Positions 1-5,881 of a stretch of DNA of 8,478 nucleotides are shown here, one piece after another. The stretch is from Flavobacteriales bacterium CG_4_9_14_3_um_filter_32_8. GTDB taxonomy: Bacteria; Bacteroidota; Bacteroidia; Flavobacteriales_E; Vicingaceae. Location: the NCBI GenBank assembly GCA_002790175.1, contig PFUQ01000033.1, forward strand, positions 1-8,478, in the 5' to 3' direction. The notes under the pieces are model-generated. The model saw only the letters and a list, made by a program, of their open reading frames with translations, was not told where the DNA came from and searched no databases. Both the position numbers and the translations under genes were made by a program. Every line of letters starts with the position of its first letter. Position 1 is the first letter of the stretch.

Positions 1-672
1 GCTACTACAACTTATACATTTACTCCAACAGTAGGACAATGTGCAACCACCACCACGATGACCATTACTGTAAATGCACCAACAACACCAACATTTACAG
101 CAGTAAATCCAATTTGTAGTGGAGATACATTAGCCCCTTTACCAACAACTTCTAATAATGGAGTAACAGGAGCTTGGTCGCCAGCCATCAACAACACAGT
201 AACCACAACTTATACATTTACTCCAACAGTAGGACAATGTGCAACTACAACAACTATGACGATAACTGTTAATTCTACTCCTGCCACACCAACATTTACA
301 GCAGTTGCACCAATTTGTAGCGGGGATGCTTTGGCTGCGTTACCGACAACTTCTAACAACAGCATAACAGGAACATGGTCGCCAGCAATTAACAATACTG
401 CCACCACAACTTATACTTTTACGCCAACTTTAGGTCAATGTGCAACTACAACAACAATGACTATCACCGTTAACCCGAATGTTACTCCAACTTTTACTGC
501 AGTTGCACCAATTTGTAGTGGTGATATTTTGACTGCTTTACCAACAACATCCAACAATGGAGTAACAGGAATTTGGTCGCCAGCAATTAATAATACTGCT
601 ACCACAACTTATACTTTTACGCCAACCGCAGGATTGTGTGCAACTATAGTAACTATGACCATTACTGTAAAC
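1..672 (+). repeat. Tandem 198/201-bp coding repeats in the adhesin
   Basis: Successive copies of the segment starting acaacttatac occur at 7, 205, 406 and 604, giving periods of 198, 201 and 198 bp (66, 67 and 66 codons). Units are about 1-75 (partial), 76-273, 274-474 and 475-672. The 41 bases from 7 match those from 205 exactly, while other parts of the same units differ at many synonymous positions. This suggests patchy gene conversion or recent expansion. The repeat array continues out of the window at the left edge, so copy number is unknown and assemblies may collapse it. Confidence 0.93.
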
Positions 673-1608
673 CCTTTACCTTCTATTACTATTACAGGAA
701 ACAATACTTTATGCAATGGAGATTCTACTATACTTACAGCTGGAGGTGGAATAAATTATAGTTGGAGCACAAGCGACACTACTTCTGTAATTAGCGTTAA
801 TCCTTCTACTACTACTACTTACATTGTAACTGGAACAGATGCAAATGGATGTAGTAACGTTAATCAAGTAACAGTTAATGTATTAACTCCACCAACTGCT
901 GCTATTACTGGAACAAATACAATATGTTTTGGTAGCTCAGTGGTATTAACTGCCTTTGGAGGAGGTTCTTATTCTTGGAACACTGGAGATACCACCACAA
1001 CAATAAATGTAAGTCCGAACGACACAACTATTTATACCTTAATAGCATCCATTGGTAGTTGTTCCGACACAACAACTTATACTATTAATGTAAATCCTTT
1101 GCCAGTAATAACGGTGTCTCCAAGTCCTGATACTACAATAGTTTTAGGACAAACTGTTGATTTAGTTGCATCTGGTGGAACAACGTATTCATGGAGTCCA
1201 ACTGATTATTTAAGTTGTAGCATCTGTGCAAATCCAACTGCAACACCAGAACAGACAACTACCTACTGTGTTTCAACAACCAATAATGGCTGCATCAACT
1301 CTGCATGTGTAACTATTTTTGTTGATATTATTTGTGGTGAACTTTTTGTTCCTACTGCCTTTTCTCCAAATGGCGATGGCAGTAATGATTGTTTAATAGT
1401 TTACAACAATTGTATTGAAACCATGATTTTTAAAGTTTATGCTCGATGGGGTGAAGTTGTTTTTGAAACAACGGATGTGGAACAATGTTGGGATGGTTCT
1501 TTTAATGGGAAAGATTTAAATAATGCTGTGTTTATATACACTTTAGAGGCAACACTTATTAATGGGGAACAAATTTCTTTAAAAGGAAATGTGTCACTAA
1601 TTCGATAA
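1..1608 (+). CDS. T9SS-secreted repeat adhesin with gliding-motility-type C-terminal domain (5' partial)
   Basis: The frame is open from base 1, so the start and signal peptide lie outside the window; the ATG at 58 is internal to a repeat. The visible 535 residues are extremely Thr-rich. They contain the end of one Ig-like repeat, three near-identical 66-67 residue repeats (76-273, 274-474, 475-672), two more diverged 70-71 residue Ig/PKD-like units (673-882, 883-1095) and a further unit (1096-1329). Each repeat carries two Cys, in PICSGD and near GQCATT, which could form a disulfide. The last 92 residues (1330-1605) have VPTAFSPNGDG, a central ARWGEVVFET, WDGSFNGK and a terminal GNVSLIR, the pattern of the CHU_C/gliding-motility C-terminal domain, a type-B T9SS sorting signal. 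The protein is therefore inferred to be exported by T9SS and displayed or released at the cell surface, probably as an adhesin. The downstream PorP/SprF gene fits this. Ligand unknown. Confidence 0.9.
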   Translation, partial: ATTTYTFTPTVGQCATTTTMTITVNAPTTPTFTAVNPICSGDTLAPLPTTSNNGVTGAWSPAINNTVTTTYTFTPTVGQCATTTTMTITVNSTPATPTFTAVAPICSGDALAALPTTSNNSITGTWSPAINNTATTTYTFTPTLGQCATTTTMTITVNPNVTPTFTAVAPICSGDILTALPTTSNNGVTGIWSPAINNTATTTYTFTPTAGLCATIVTMTITVNPLPSITITGNNTLCNGDSTILTAGGGINYSWSTSDTTSVISVNPSTTTTYIVTGTDANGCSNVNQVTVNVLTPPTAAITGTNTICFGSSVVLTAFGGGSYSWNTGDTTTTINVSPNDTTIYTLIASIGSCSDTTTYTINVNPLPVITVSPSPDTTIVLGQTVDLVASGGTTYSWSPTDYLSCSICANPTATPEQTTTYCVSTTNNGCINSACVTIFVDIICGELFVPTAFSPNGDGSNDCLIVYNNCIETMIFKVYARWGEVVFETTDVEQCWDGSFNGKDLNNAVFIYTLEATLINGEQISLKGNVSLIR

Positions 1609-1613
1609 AATAA

Positions 1614-3602
1614 ATGAAAATAATACCTTTTATAATAAGCATCTTCATTTTTGGCAACTTGTTAGTTGCTCAAGAAAATGTGGAGTTCACTAAATCAAAT
1701 TTTAAATCTGATGCCGAAGGGTTTAAAACAGCAATGAAACATTATCAAGAAGGAAATATTAAATATTATGGGTTTTTTTATAACAAAGCGTTGGATGAGT
1801 TTTTAGCTGTAAATAAATTTAATCCTGACAACGCTGAGCTAAACGCTAAGATTGGAGATTGTTATTTAAATTCTGCCGACAAATCAAAAGCTACCGAATA
1901 TTTTGTAAAAGCATATTCATTAAATAAAGCACTCGATGGATATTACCTATTTATGATGGCAAAAGCCTATCATATTGGGAATGATTTTGATAATGCCATC
2001 AAATATTATCGTTTAGCAAAAACAAATAACAGTAAAATTGATGTTAAAGTTTTGGAAGAAGTAGATAATAAAATAAAAGAATGTACTTACGCCAAGAAAT
2101 TAATTAAAACACCCATCAATGTAAAAATTGATAATTTAACTGAAGCCATTAATTCCGAATATGAAGAATATGTTCCTGTTATTAATGCTGATGAGTCAGA
2201 GATTTTTTATACCTCAAGAAGACCAGAAACGACAGGTGGAAATTCCGATTTAGCCATAGGAGATTTTTTTGAGGATATTTATTATTCTAAAAAAGAAAAT
2301 GGGAATTGGACAAACGCTGTAAATATAGGTGTCCCTATAAATAGTGAATTTCACGATGCTACTGTGGGTTTGTCGTTAGATGGGCAAAAATTATTTATTT
2401 ATAGAGATAACAAAAAGGGAGATGGCAACATTTATGTTACAGAAAAAAAAGGTACTAAATGGTCTGAACCAACTGAACTTCCAGAGCCCATCAATTCCAA
2501 AAATCAAGAAACCTCTGCTTGTTATTCACCAGATGGAAACACTATTTATTTTGTAAGTAATCGACCTGGAGGGCAAGGAGGAAAAGACATTTACAAAGCA
2601 ACAAAAGATAAAAAAAATGTTTGGGGAAGTTTAGAAAATCTTGGTCCTATTATTAATACATCGAAAGATGAAGATGCAATTTTTTTACATCCAGATGGTA
2701 AAACGCTTTATTTTAGTTCTAAAGGTCATAATACGATGGGTGGTTTTGATATCTTTAAAAGTGTTTATGAAAAAGGCAGATGGAGTACTCCAGAAAATAT
2801 TGGATATCCTGTAAATACAGCAGATGATGATGTTTGTTTTGTGTTAACTGCAAGTGGAGATTACGGATATTATACATCGGTTAAAACAGATGGAAAAGGA
2901 AAAAGAGACATCTATAGAGTTGCTTTTATAGATGAGATTAACAAACCAAAACTAACATTGTTAAAAGGAGTTGTTTCGGATAAAAAAACAGGAGAACCAC
3001 TTTTTGCTTCGATAGAAATTTATGACAATGATGAAGATAAATTAATAGGAGTATTTGAATCCAACAGTGCTTCTGGGAAATATATGGTTTCCTTACCTGC
3101 GGGTCGTAACTATGGAATAAGCGTTAAAGCTACTGGATATTTATTTTATTCCGAAAACTTTAATATTCCGGTCGATGCAGCTTTTCAAGAAATAGAAAAA
3201 AATGTGAAATTGGATAAATTGGAAGTTGGTAAAAAAGTGGTTCTTAAAAATATTTTTTACGATTACAATGAAGCTTCATTAAGAGCATCTTCTTACAACG
3301 AATTAAACAAAGTAATAGAATTATTGAACGCCAATCAAAAAATGAAAGTAGAGCTTTCTGCCCATACCGATTCTAGAGGTGGTGATGCATATAACGACAA
3401 ACTTTCTCAGGCTAGAGCTCAATCATGTGTTGATTATTTAGTGGGCAAAGGAGTAGATAAAAGTAGGTTAGTGGCAAAAGGTTATGGCGAAAAACAATTG
3501 ATTGTTTCAGATGCAGAAATAGATAAATTGACTTCTGAAGTAGCTAAAGAAGAAGAACATCAAAAGAACAGACGTACTGAATTTAAAATTATAGCAAATT
3601 AA
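1614..3602 (+). CDS. PorE-like OmpA-family protein (TPR, PD40 propeller, CRD, OmpA_C)
   Basis: This 662-residue exported protein has a hydrophobic signal peptide (about 1-20, ending LLVAQ). TPR-like helices follow (about 35-150), then about five PD40/WD40-like blades (185-440) with motifs such as YSPDGNTIYFVSNRPGG and HPDGKTLYFSSKG. A carboxypeptidase-regulatory-like beta domain (447-520) and a C-terminal OmpA domain (543-660) complete it. The OmpA domain has HTDSRG and LSQARAQS; D586 and R601 are the expected diaminopimelate-contact residues for peptidoglycan binding. The domain order is that described for Porphyromonas PorE, a periplasmic T9SS component that partners PorP. Unlike PorE, described as a lipoprotein, this one shows no lipobox Cys near the cleavage site. 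It starts 5 bp after the adhesin stop in an A-rich context without a Shine-Dalgarno, and lies 11 bp before the PorP/SprF gene, so co-transcription is likely. It probably anchors this secretion/attachment module to the cell wall. It may be a cargo-specific paralogue rather than the housekeeping PorE. Confidence 0.88.
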   Translation: MKIIPFIISIFIFGNLLVAQENVEFTKSNFKSDAEGFKTAMKHYQEGNIKYYGFFYNKALDEFLAVNKFNPDNAELNAKIGDCYLNSADKSKATEYFVKAYSLNKALDGYYLFMMAKAYHIGNDFDNAIKYYRLAKTNNSKIDVKVLEEVDNKIKECTYAKKLIKTPINVKIDNLTEAINSEYEEYVPVINADESEIFYTSRRPETTGGNSDLAIGDFFEDIYYSKKENGNWTNAVNIGVPINSEFHDATVGLSLDGQKLFIYRDNKKGDGNIYVTEKKGTKWSEPTELPEPINSKNQETSACYSPDGNTIYFVSNRPGGQGGKDIYKATKDKKNVWGSLENLGPIINTSKDEDAIFLHPDGKTLYFSSKGHNTMGGFDIFKSVYEKGRWSTPENIGYPVNTADDDVCFVLTASGDYGYYTSVKTDGKGKRDIYRVAFIDEINKPKLTLLKGVVSDKKTGEPLFASIEIYDNDEDKLIGVFESNSASGKYMVSLPAGRNYGISVKATGYLFYSENFNIPVDAAFQEIEKNVKLDKLEVGKKVVLKNIFYDYNEASLRASSYNELNKVIELLNANQKMKVELSAHTDSRGGDAYNDKLSQARAQSCVDYLVGKGVDKSRLVAKGYGEKQLIVSDAEIDKLTSEVAKEEEHQKNRRTEFKIIAN

Positions 3603-3613
3603 TAAATCACATT

Positions 3614-4654
3614 ATGAAAAGGATAACCATTATATTCATAGTTATTATAGTCACCAAAATTGGATTTTCTCAAGATATCCATTTTTCTCAAACTTACATG
3701 ACACCTTTAGAGTTGAACCCTGCTAATGCTGGAACAGAATTCGATATGAGAGCCATCTTAAACTATAGAACTCAATGGAGTAGTGTTTCTTCTGAGCCTT
3801 ACGTGACTATGATGGCTGGTTATGACATGAATTTTAATAAATCCAACCAAAAAACAGGCTATTTTGCAGGTGGCATCTTCTTTTATAATGATAAAGCTGG
3901 GGATTCTGAAATGAGTCAAACTAATGCCAATCTGTGTATTGCTTACCACGTTAATTTAGATGATCACAATACATTAGGATTGGGAGTGCAAGGAGGATAT
4001 TTTCAACGATCTATCAATTATTCTAGTCTAAAATGGGGTAGCCAATACGATGGTTATAAATACGATTCTCAATTAAATACAGGGGAAACAAGCGGTGGTT
4101 TATCTGCTGGTGCACCTGATTTCTCTTCGGGATTAACCTGGACTTATAGAAAAGGAGAAAGATACATGACTGGTAATGACCAATTACTACTTATTTCTGG
4201 TGTTTCCATTCAACATATTAATAAACCAAAAGCCGAATTACAGTCAATAGTTGATGACCCTTTATATTATAGATGGGTGGGGCATATAACAGGAATTATT
4301 GGAGTTCCTAATAGCCCAATGTCAATTTTACCATCCGCAGTTTACCTATATCAAGGTAGTTTAAGTGAAATAATGTTAGGTGCTAATATAGGATATCGAT
4401 TTAAAGAAGCATCAAAATATACAGGTAATTTAAAAGGAGGAACTATTGGAATAGGTGCTCAGTATAGATTAAAAGATGCCTTTATCATCACCTCATTTAT
4501 AGAAATTTCAAATTATACATTGGGTGTTAGTTATGATTTAAACACTTCTGATTTAAGTGATGCATCAAAAAGTTATGGAGCATTTGAAGTTGCATTAAGA
4601 TACGTATATCCAAATCCATTTAGTAGTGGAAGAAGTTCCGCAAGATTTAAGTAG
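3614..4654 (+). CDS. PorP/SprF family type IX secretion outer-membrane protein
   Basis: This 346-residue protein has a signal peptide (MKRITIIFIVIIV... ending GFSQ). The mature N-terminus, DIHFSQTYMTPLELNPANAG, is the hallmark opening of the PorP/SprF family. The rest alternates Gly/aromatic-rich strands (GGIFFYND, LGLGVQGGYF, GTIGIGAQYRL, IEISNYTLGVSYD) as in an outer-membrane beta-barrel. It ends in GAFEVALRYVYPNP, close to the usual family C-terminus, and its length is typical. SprF of Flavobacterium johnsoniae is needed for secretion of SprB, and such proteins are genetically paired with cargo carrying type-B C-terminal domains. Here the gene is third after exactly such a cargo and a PorE-like gene, so it is inferred to receive or anchor that adhesin at the outer membrane. 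The start at 3614 is the only ATG giving a complete signal peptide. A terminator-like hairpin lies 28 bp after the stop. Confidence 0.93.
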   Translation: MKRITIIFIVIIVTKIGFSQDIHFSQTYMTPLELNPANAGTEFDMRAILNYRTQWSSVSSEPYVTMMAGYDMNFNKSNQKTGYFAGGIFFYNDKAGDSEMSQTNANLCIAYHVNLDDHNTLGLGVQGGYFQRSINYSSLKWGSQYDGYKYDSQLNTGETSGGLSAGAPDFSSGLTWTYRKGERYMTGNDQLLLISGVSIQHINKPKAELQSIVDDPLYYRWVGHITGIIGVPNSPMSILPSAVYLYQGSLSEIMLGANIGYRFKEASKYTGNLKGGTIGIGAQYRLKDAFIITSFIEISNYTLGVSYDLNTSDLSDASKSYGAFEVALRYVYPNPFSSGRSSARFK

Positions 4655-4682
4655 AAATTTTTATTAGTAGTTGTTTCAGTTT

Positions 4683-4713
4683 AAAAAGTCATGTAAGATT
4701 TACGTAACTTTTT
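4683..4713 (+). terminator. Hairpin terminator after the adhesin-porP cluster
   Basis: The sequence aaaaagt (4683-4689) pairs with acttttt (4707-4713), and inside it gtaa (4693-4696) pairs with ttac (4700-4703) around a GAT loop. The stem is AT-rich and flanked by A and T runs, so it could act as an intrinsic terminator in either direction. It lies 28 bp after the PorP/SprF stop, where the three-gene transcript should end. Termination is inferred from structure and place only; the absence of a GC-rich stem keeps confidence moderate. Confidence 0.5.
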
Positions 4714-4720
4714 CATTACC

Positions 4721-4888
4721 TAAGGGCTTGGTACAAAATAAAGTCCAATAGAGATGGCGAAGTTATTTTGTTTATTTTCAAGGCACAAATTGAAGCTAAT
4801 AGCTTGCGACTCTTTGCAAAATTTGCAACGCAGAAAATAGACAAAAGAACAAGTCAGAATTAGGAGGTTATTTTGTCCCAAGCCCTAA
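4721..4888. repeat. Compound palindromic element (MITE- or REP-like)
   Basis: Outer arms 4721-4741 and 4868-4888 are inverted copies matching at 19 of 21 positions. Inner arms 4762-4779 (gttattttgtttattttc) and 4833-4850 match inverted at 16 of 18. The core holds two perfect small palindromes, aagctaatagctt (4793-4805) and ttgcaaaatttgcaa (4814-4828). The whole can fold into a long hairpin with a branched tip. The right outer arm contains the exonuclease stop codon and its last four codons. I see no clear target-site duplication. It carries no transposase, so if mobile it would be non-autonomous. Confidence 0.75.
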
Positions 4889-5374
4889 CAACAATCCCAA
4901 CAATTTAGTAGTAGCCAAAGCATCTCCAGCAGCACGATGTCTGTCTCCTTCAGGAATAATTATCCCTAATTCTTCACATAAATTTCCTAAACTGTAAGAT
5001 GTTGCATTTGGGAGGTGTTTTTCACTTAATTTTACGGTACAAGCTTTGGGTTCATCAAACTCACAACCTGCTTTTTTTAACTCAGTTTTTAAAAATTTGT
5101 AATCAAAATCTACATCGTGAGCAACAAAAATTTTCCCCTTCACTAATGTTGCTATTCTTTCTGCAACCTCTTTAAATTTAGGGGCATCTTTTACCGTATT
5201 GTTAGAAATTCCAGTAAGTTTGGTAACATACCAATCAATACTTGTTTCTGGATTGATAAGTGTTGCAAATTCATCAATGATTTTTTCACCATCGAAAATA
5301 TAAATAGCAACTTCTATAATTCTACCTTTTATATGATTGCCACCTGTGGCTTCAATATCGACAACTGCGTACAC
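4868..5374 (-). CDS. DEDDh-family 3'-5' exonuclease (DnaQ/PolC-epsilon-like)
   Basis: This 168-residue cytoplasmic protein is a complete single exonuclease domain. Exo I is VVDIEATGG (D6, E8). The family motif TKLTGI is at 51-56. Exo II is AHDVDFDYKFL with D91, and Exo III is HRAAGDALAT with H146 and D151, so all DEDDh metal and catalytic positions are present. Such enzymes remove nucleotides from 3' ends of DNA in proofreading or repair; this one's substrate cannot be told. The start is GTG at 5372-5374, because an in-frame TAA lies four codons upstream with no ATG between. That TAA is also the stop of the upstream DCC gene, 9 bp away, and begins a TAACTTTG promoter-like element. Many Bacteroidota homologues that I recall are longer, with a GIY-YIG domain after the exonuclease; none is encoded here. 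The last residues (GTK) and stop lie in the outer arm of a palindromic repeat, so the C-terminus may have been remodelled or truncated. Confidence 0.88.
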   Translation of the reverse strand: MYAVVDIEATGGNHIKGRIIEVAIYIFDGEKIIDEFATLINPETSIDWYVTKLTGISNNTVKDAPKFKEVAERIATLVKGKIFVAHDVDFDYKFLKTELKKAGCEFDEPKACTVKLSEKHLPNATSYSLGNLCEELGIIIPEGDRHRAAGDALATTKLLGLLLGLGTK

Positions 5375-5378
5375 AATG

Positions 5379-5386
5379 CAAAGTTA
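5379..5386 (-). promoter_or_regulatory. Bacteroidota -7 element TAACTTTG at the exonuclease start
   Basis: Read on the minus strand, TAACTTTG fits the Bacteroidota -7 consensus TAnnTTTG. Its TAA is the stop codon of the DCC gene, and only four bases (CATT) separate it from the GTG start of the exonuclease. If used, transcription would begin at or next to the start codon, giving a leaderless mRNA. I see no convincing -33 TTG at the usual distance, so it may be chance in AT-rich DNA. Confidence 0.4.
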
Positions 5387-5779
5387 GACTAAAAATTTAT
5401 CTTTAAAAGTTTCATTTGATGTAAAATCACAACTCCTTTTACTAAACCATCTGTAACGATTTTTAGCCACCACATCATAAACAAAATCTCTTAAAAAAGT
5501 GGGTAAGATGATAAAAAAATAAGCGGCTTTCCATAATCCAAATAAATGTTTACTGATTTTTAATGCAGCAGTTGATTTAATAAAAACAGTACCATTCTCA
5601 ATCAAAATAATTGAATCTATCGTTATTTGATGAATAGTAATATAATGTTTACCAAAATCAGAGGTTAATGAAGCAAATCTGAAAATGTTTTTTTTATCTC
5701 TTTTAATGATAAAACGAATCCAGTAATCACAAAAATTGCAATCACCATCAAAAAGTATGATATTGTTTTGAATTAACAT
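5384..5779 (-). CDS. DCC-family thiol-disulfide oxidoreductase-like protein (DUF393)
   Basis: This 131-residue protein begins MLIQNNIILFDGDCNFCDYW. The DGDCNFC segment (residues 11-17, Cys14 and Cys17) is the DxxCxxC signature that names the DCC (YuxK/DUF393) family. The C-terminal YDVVAKNRYRWFSK...C (101-117) is the family's second conserved block, with Cys117. Length is typical. The fold is thioredoxin-like and a redox role through the CxxC pair is inferred, but substrates of this family are not well established. There is no signal peptide. A stretch around 84-100 is hydrophobic but not clearly a membrane segment. The gene is read away from hemB, with which it shares a short divergent promoter region, and is followed 9 bp later by the exonuclease. 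The ATG at 5777-5779 directly precedes the conserved N-terminal strand, so the start is well supported. Confidence 0.9.
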   Translation of the reverse strand: MLIQNNIILFDGDCNFCDYWIRFIIKRDKKNIFRFASLTSDFGKHYITIHQITIDSIILIENGTVFIKSTAALKISKHLFGLWKAAYFFIILPTFLRDFVYDVVAKNRYRWFSKRSCDFTSNETFKDKFLV

Positions 5780-5784
5780 TTTTT

Positions 5785-5792
5785 CAAAAGTA
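5785..5792 (-). promoter_or_regulatory. -7 element TACTTTTG for the DCC/exonuclease genes
   Basis: On the minus strand TACTTTTG fits TAnnTTTG exactly. It is separated from the ATG of the DCC gene by only five A residues, so the transcript would have no, or almost no, 5' leader. No clear -33 TTG is seen; the expected region is filled by the ACTTT repeat array. Confidence 0.5.
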
Positions 5793-5797
5793 AGAAT

Positions 5798-5857
5798 GAC
5801 TTTCTAACTTTATGAACTTTTAACTTTCAACTTTCCACTTTATCAACTTTTGAACTT
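5798..5857. repeat. Array of eight imperfect ACTTT (mostly heptad-spaced) units
   Basis: ACTTT cores start at 5799, 5807, 5816, 5823, 5830, 5837 and 5846, with a final ACTTA at 5854. Spacings are 8, 9, 7, 7, 7, 9 and 8 bases, mostly as aacttt(N)aacttt. The array fills most of the space between the divergent DCC and hemB promoters. It may be a simple-sequence expansion, a DNA-bending tract or a multi-site protein-binding region; the sequence does not decide. Confidence 0.7.
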
Positions 5858-5864
5858 ACATTTG
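5857..5864 (+). promoter_or_regulatory. hemB promoter -7 element TACATTTG
   Basis: TACATTTG (followed by C) matches the Bacteroidota -7 consensus TAnnTTTG. It lies 17 bases before the hemB ATG, giving a short, A-rich leader (CACAAAAATTAAAAACC). The -33 position falls inside the ACTTT array and has no clear TTG. This is the best-placed promoter in the window. Confidence 0.6.
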
Positions 5865-5881
5865 CACAAAAATTAAAAACC

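Noticed and set aside
12..407. Two minus-strand open frames (12-206 and 210-407) opposite the adhesin repeats
   Set aside because: They are antisense shadows repeated with the same period as the Thr-rich coding repeats and have no promoter or start context.
1..672. CRISPR-like array
   Set aside because: The repeats are about 200 bp, in frame and coding throughout, with no short repeat/unique spacer pattern.
3758..3949. Minus-strand open frame inside the PorP/SprF gene
   Set aside because: The plus-strand frame has clear family motifs over this region; the antisense frame resembles nothing and has no signals.
4754..4840. 28-codon ORF as a real small gene
   Set aside because: It lies entirely within the palindrome, with arms that force its composition, and has no ribosome-binding or promoter signal.
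4655..4867. Remnant of a GIY-YIG domain downstream of the exonuclease
   Set aside because: The gap is only about 210 bp and is filled by a hairpin and the palindrome; no GIY-YIG motif is seen in any minus-strand frame.
4721..4889. Integron attC site
   Set aside because: The palindrome lacks a GTTRRRY/RYYYAAC box pair; CCCTAAC at 4883-4889 fits poorly and has no partner in the left arm.
5780..5881. Riboswitch or structured leader controlling hemB
   Set aside because: The predicted leader after the TACATTTG element is only about 17 bases, too short for a riboswitch.
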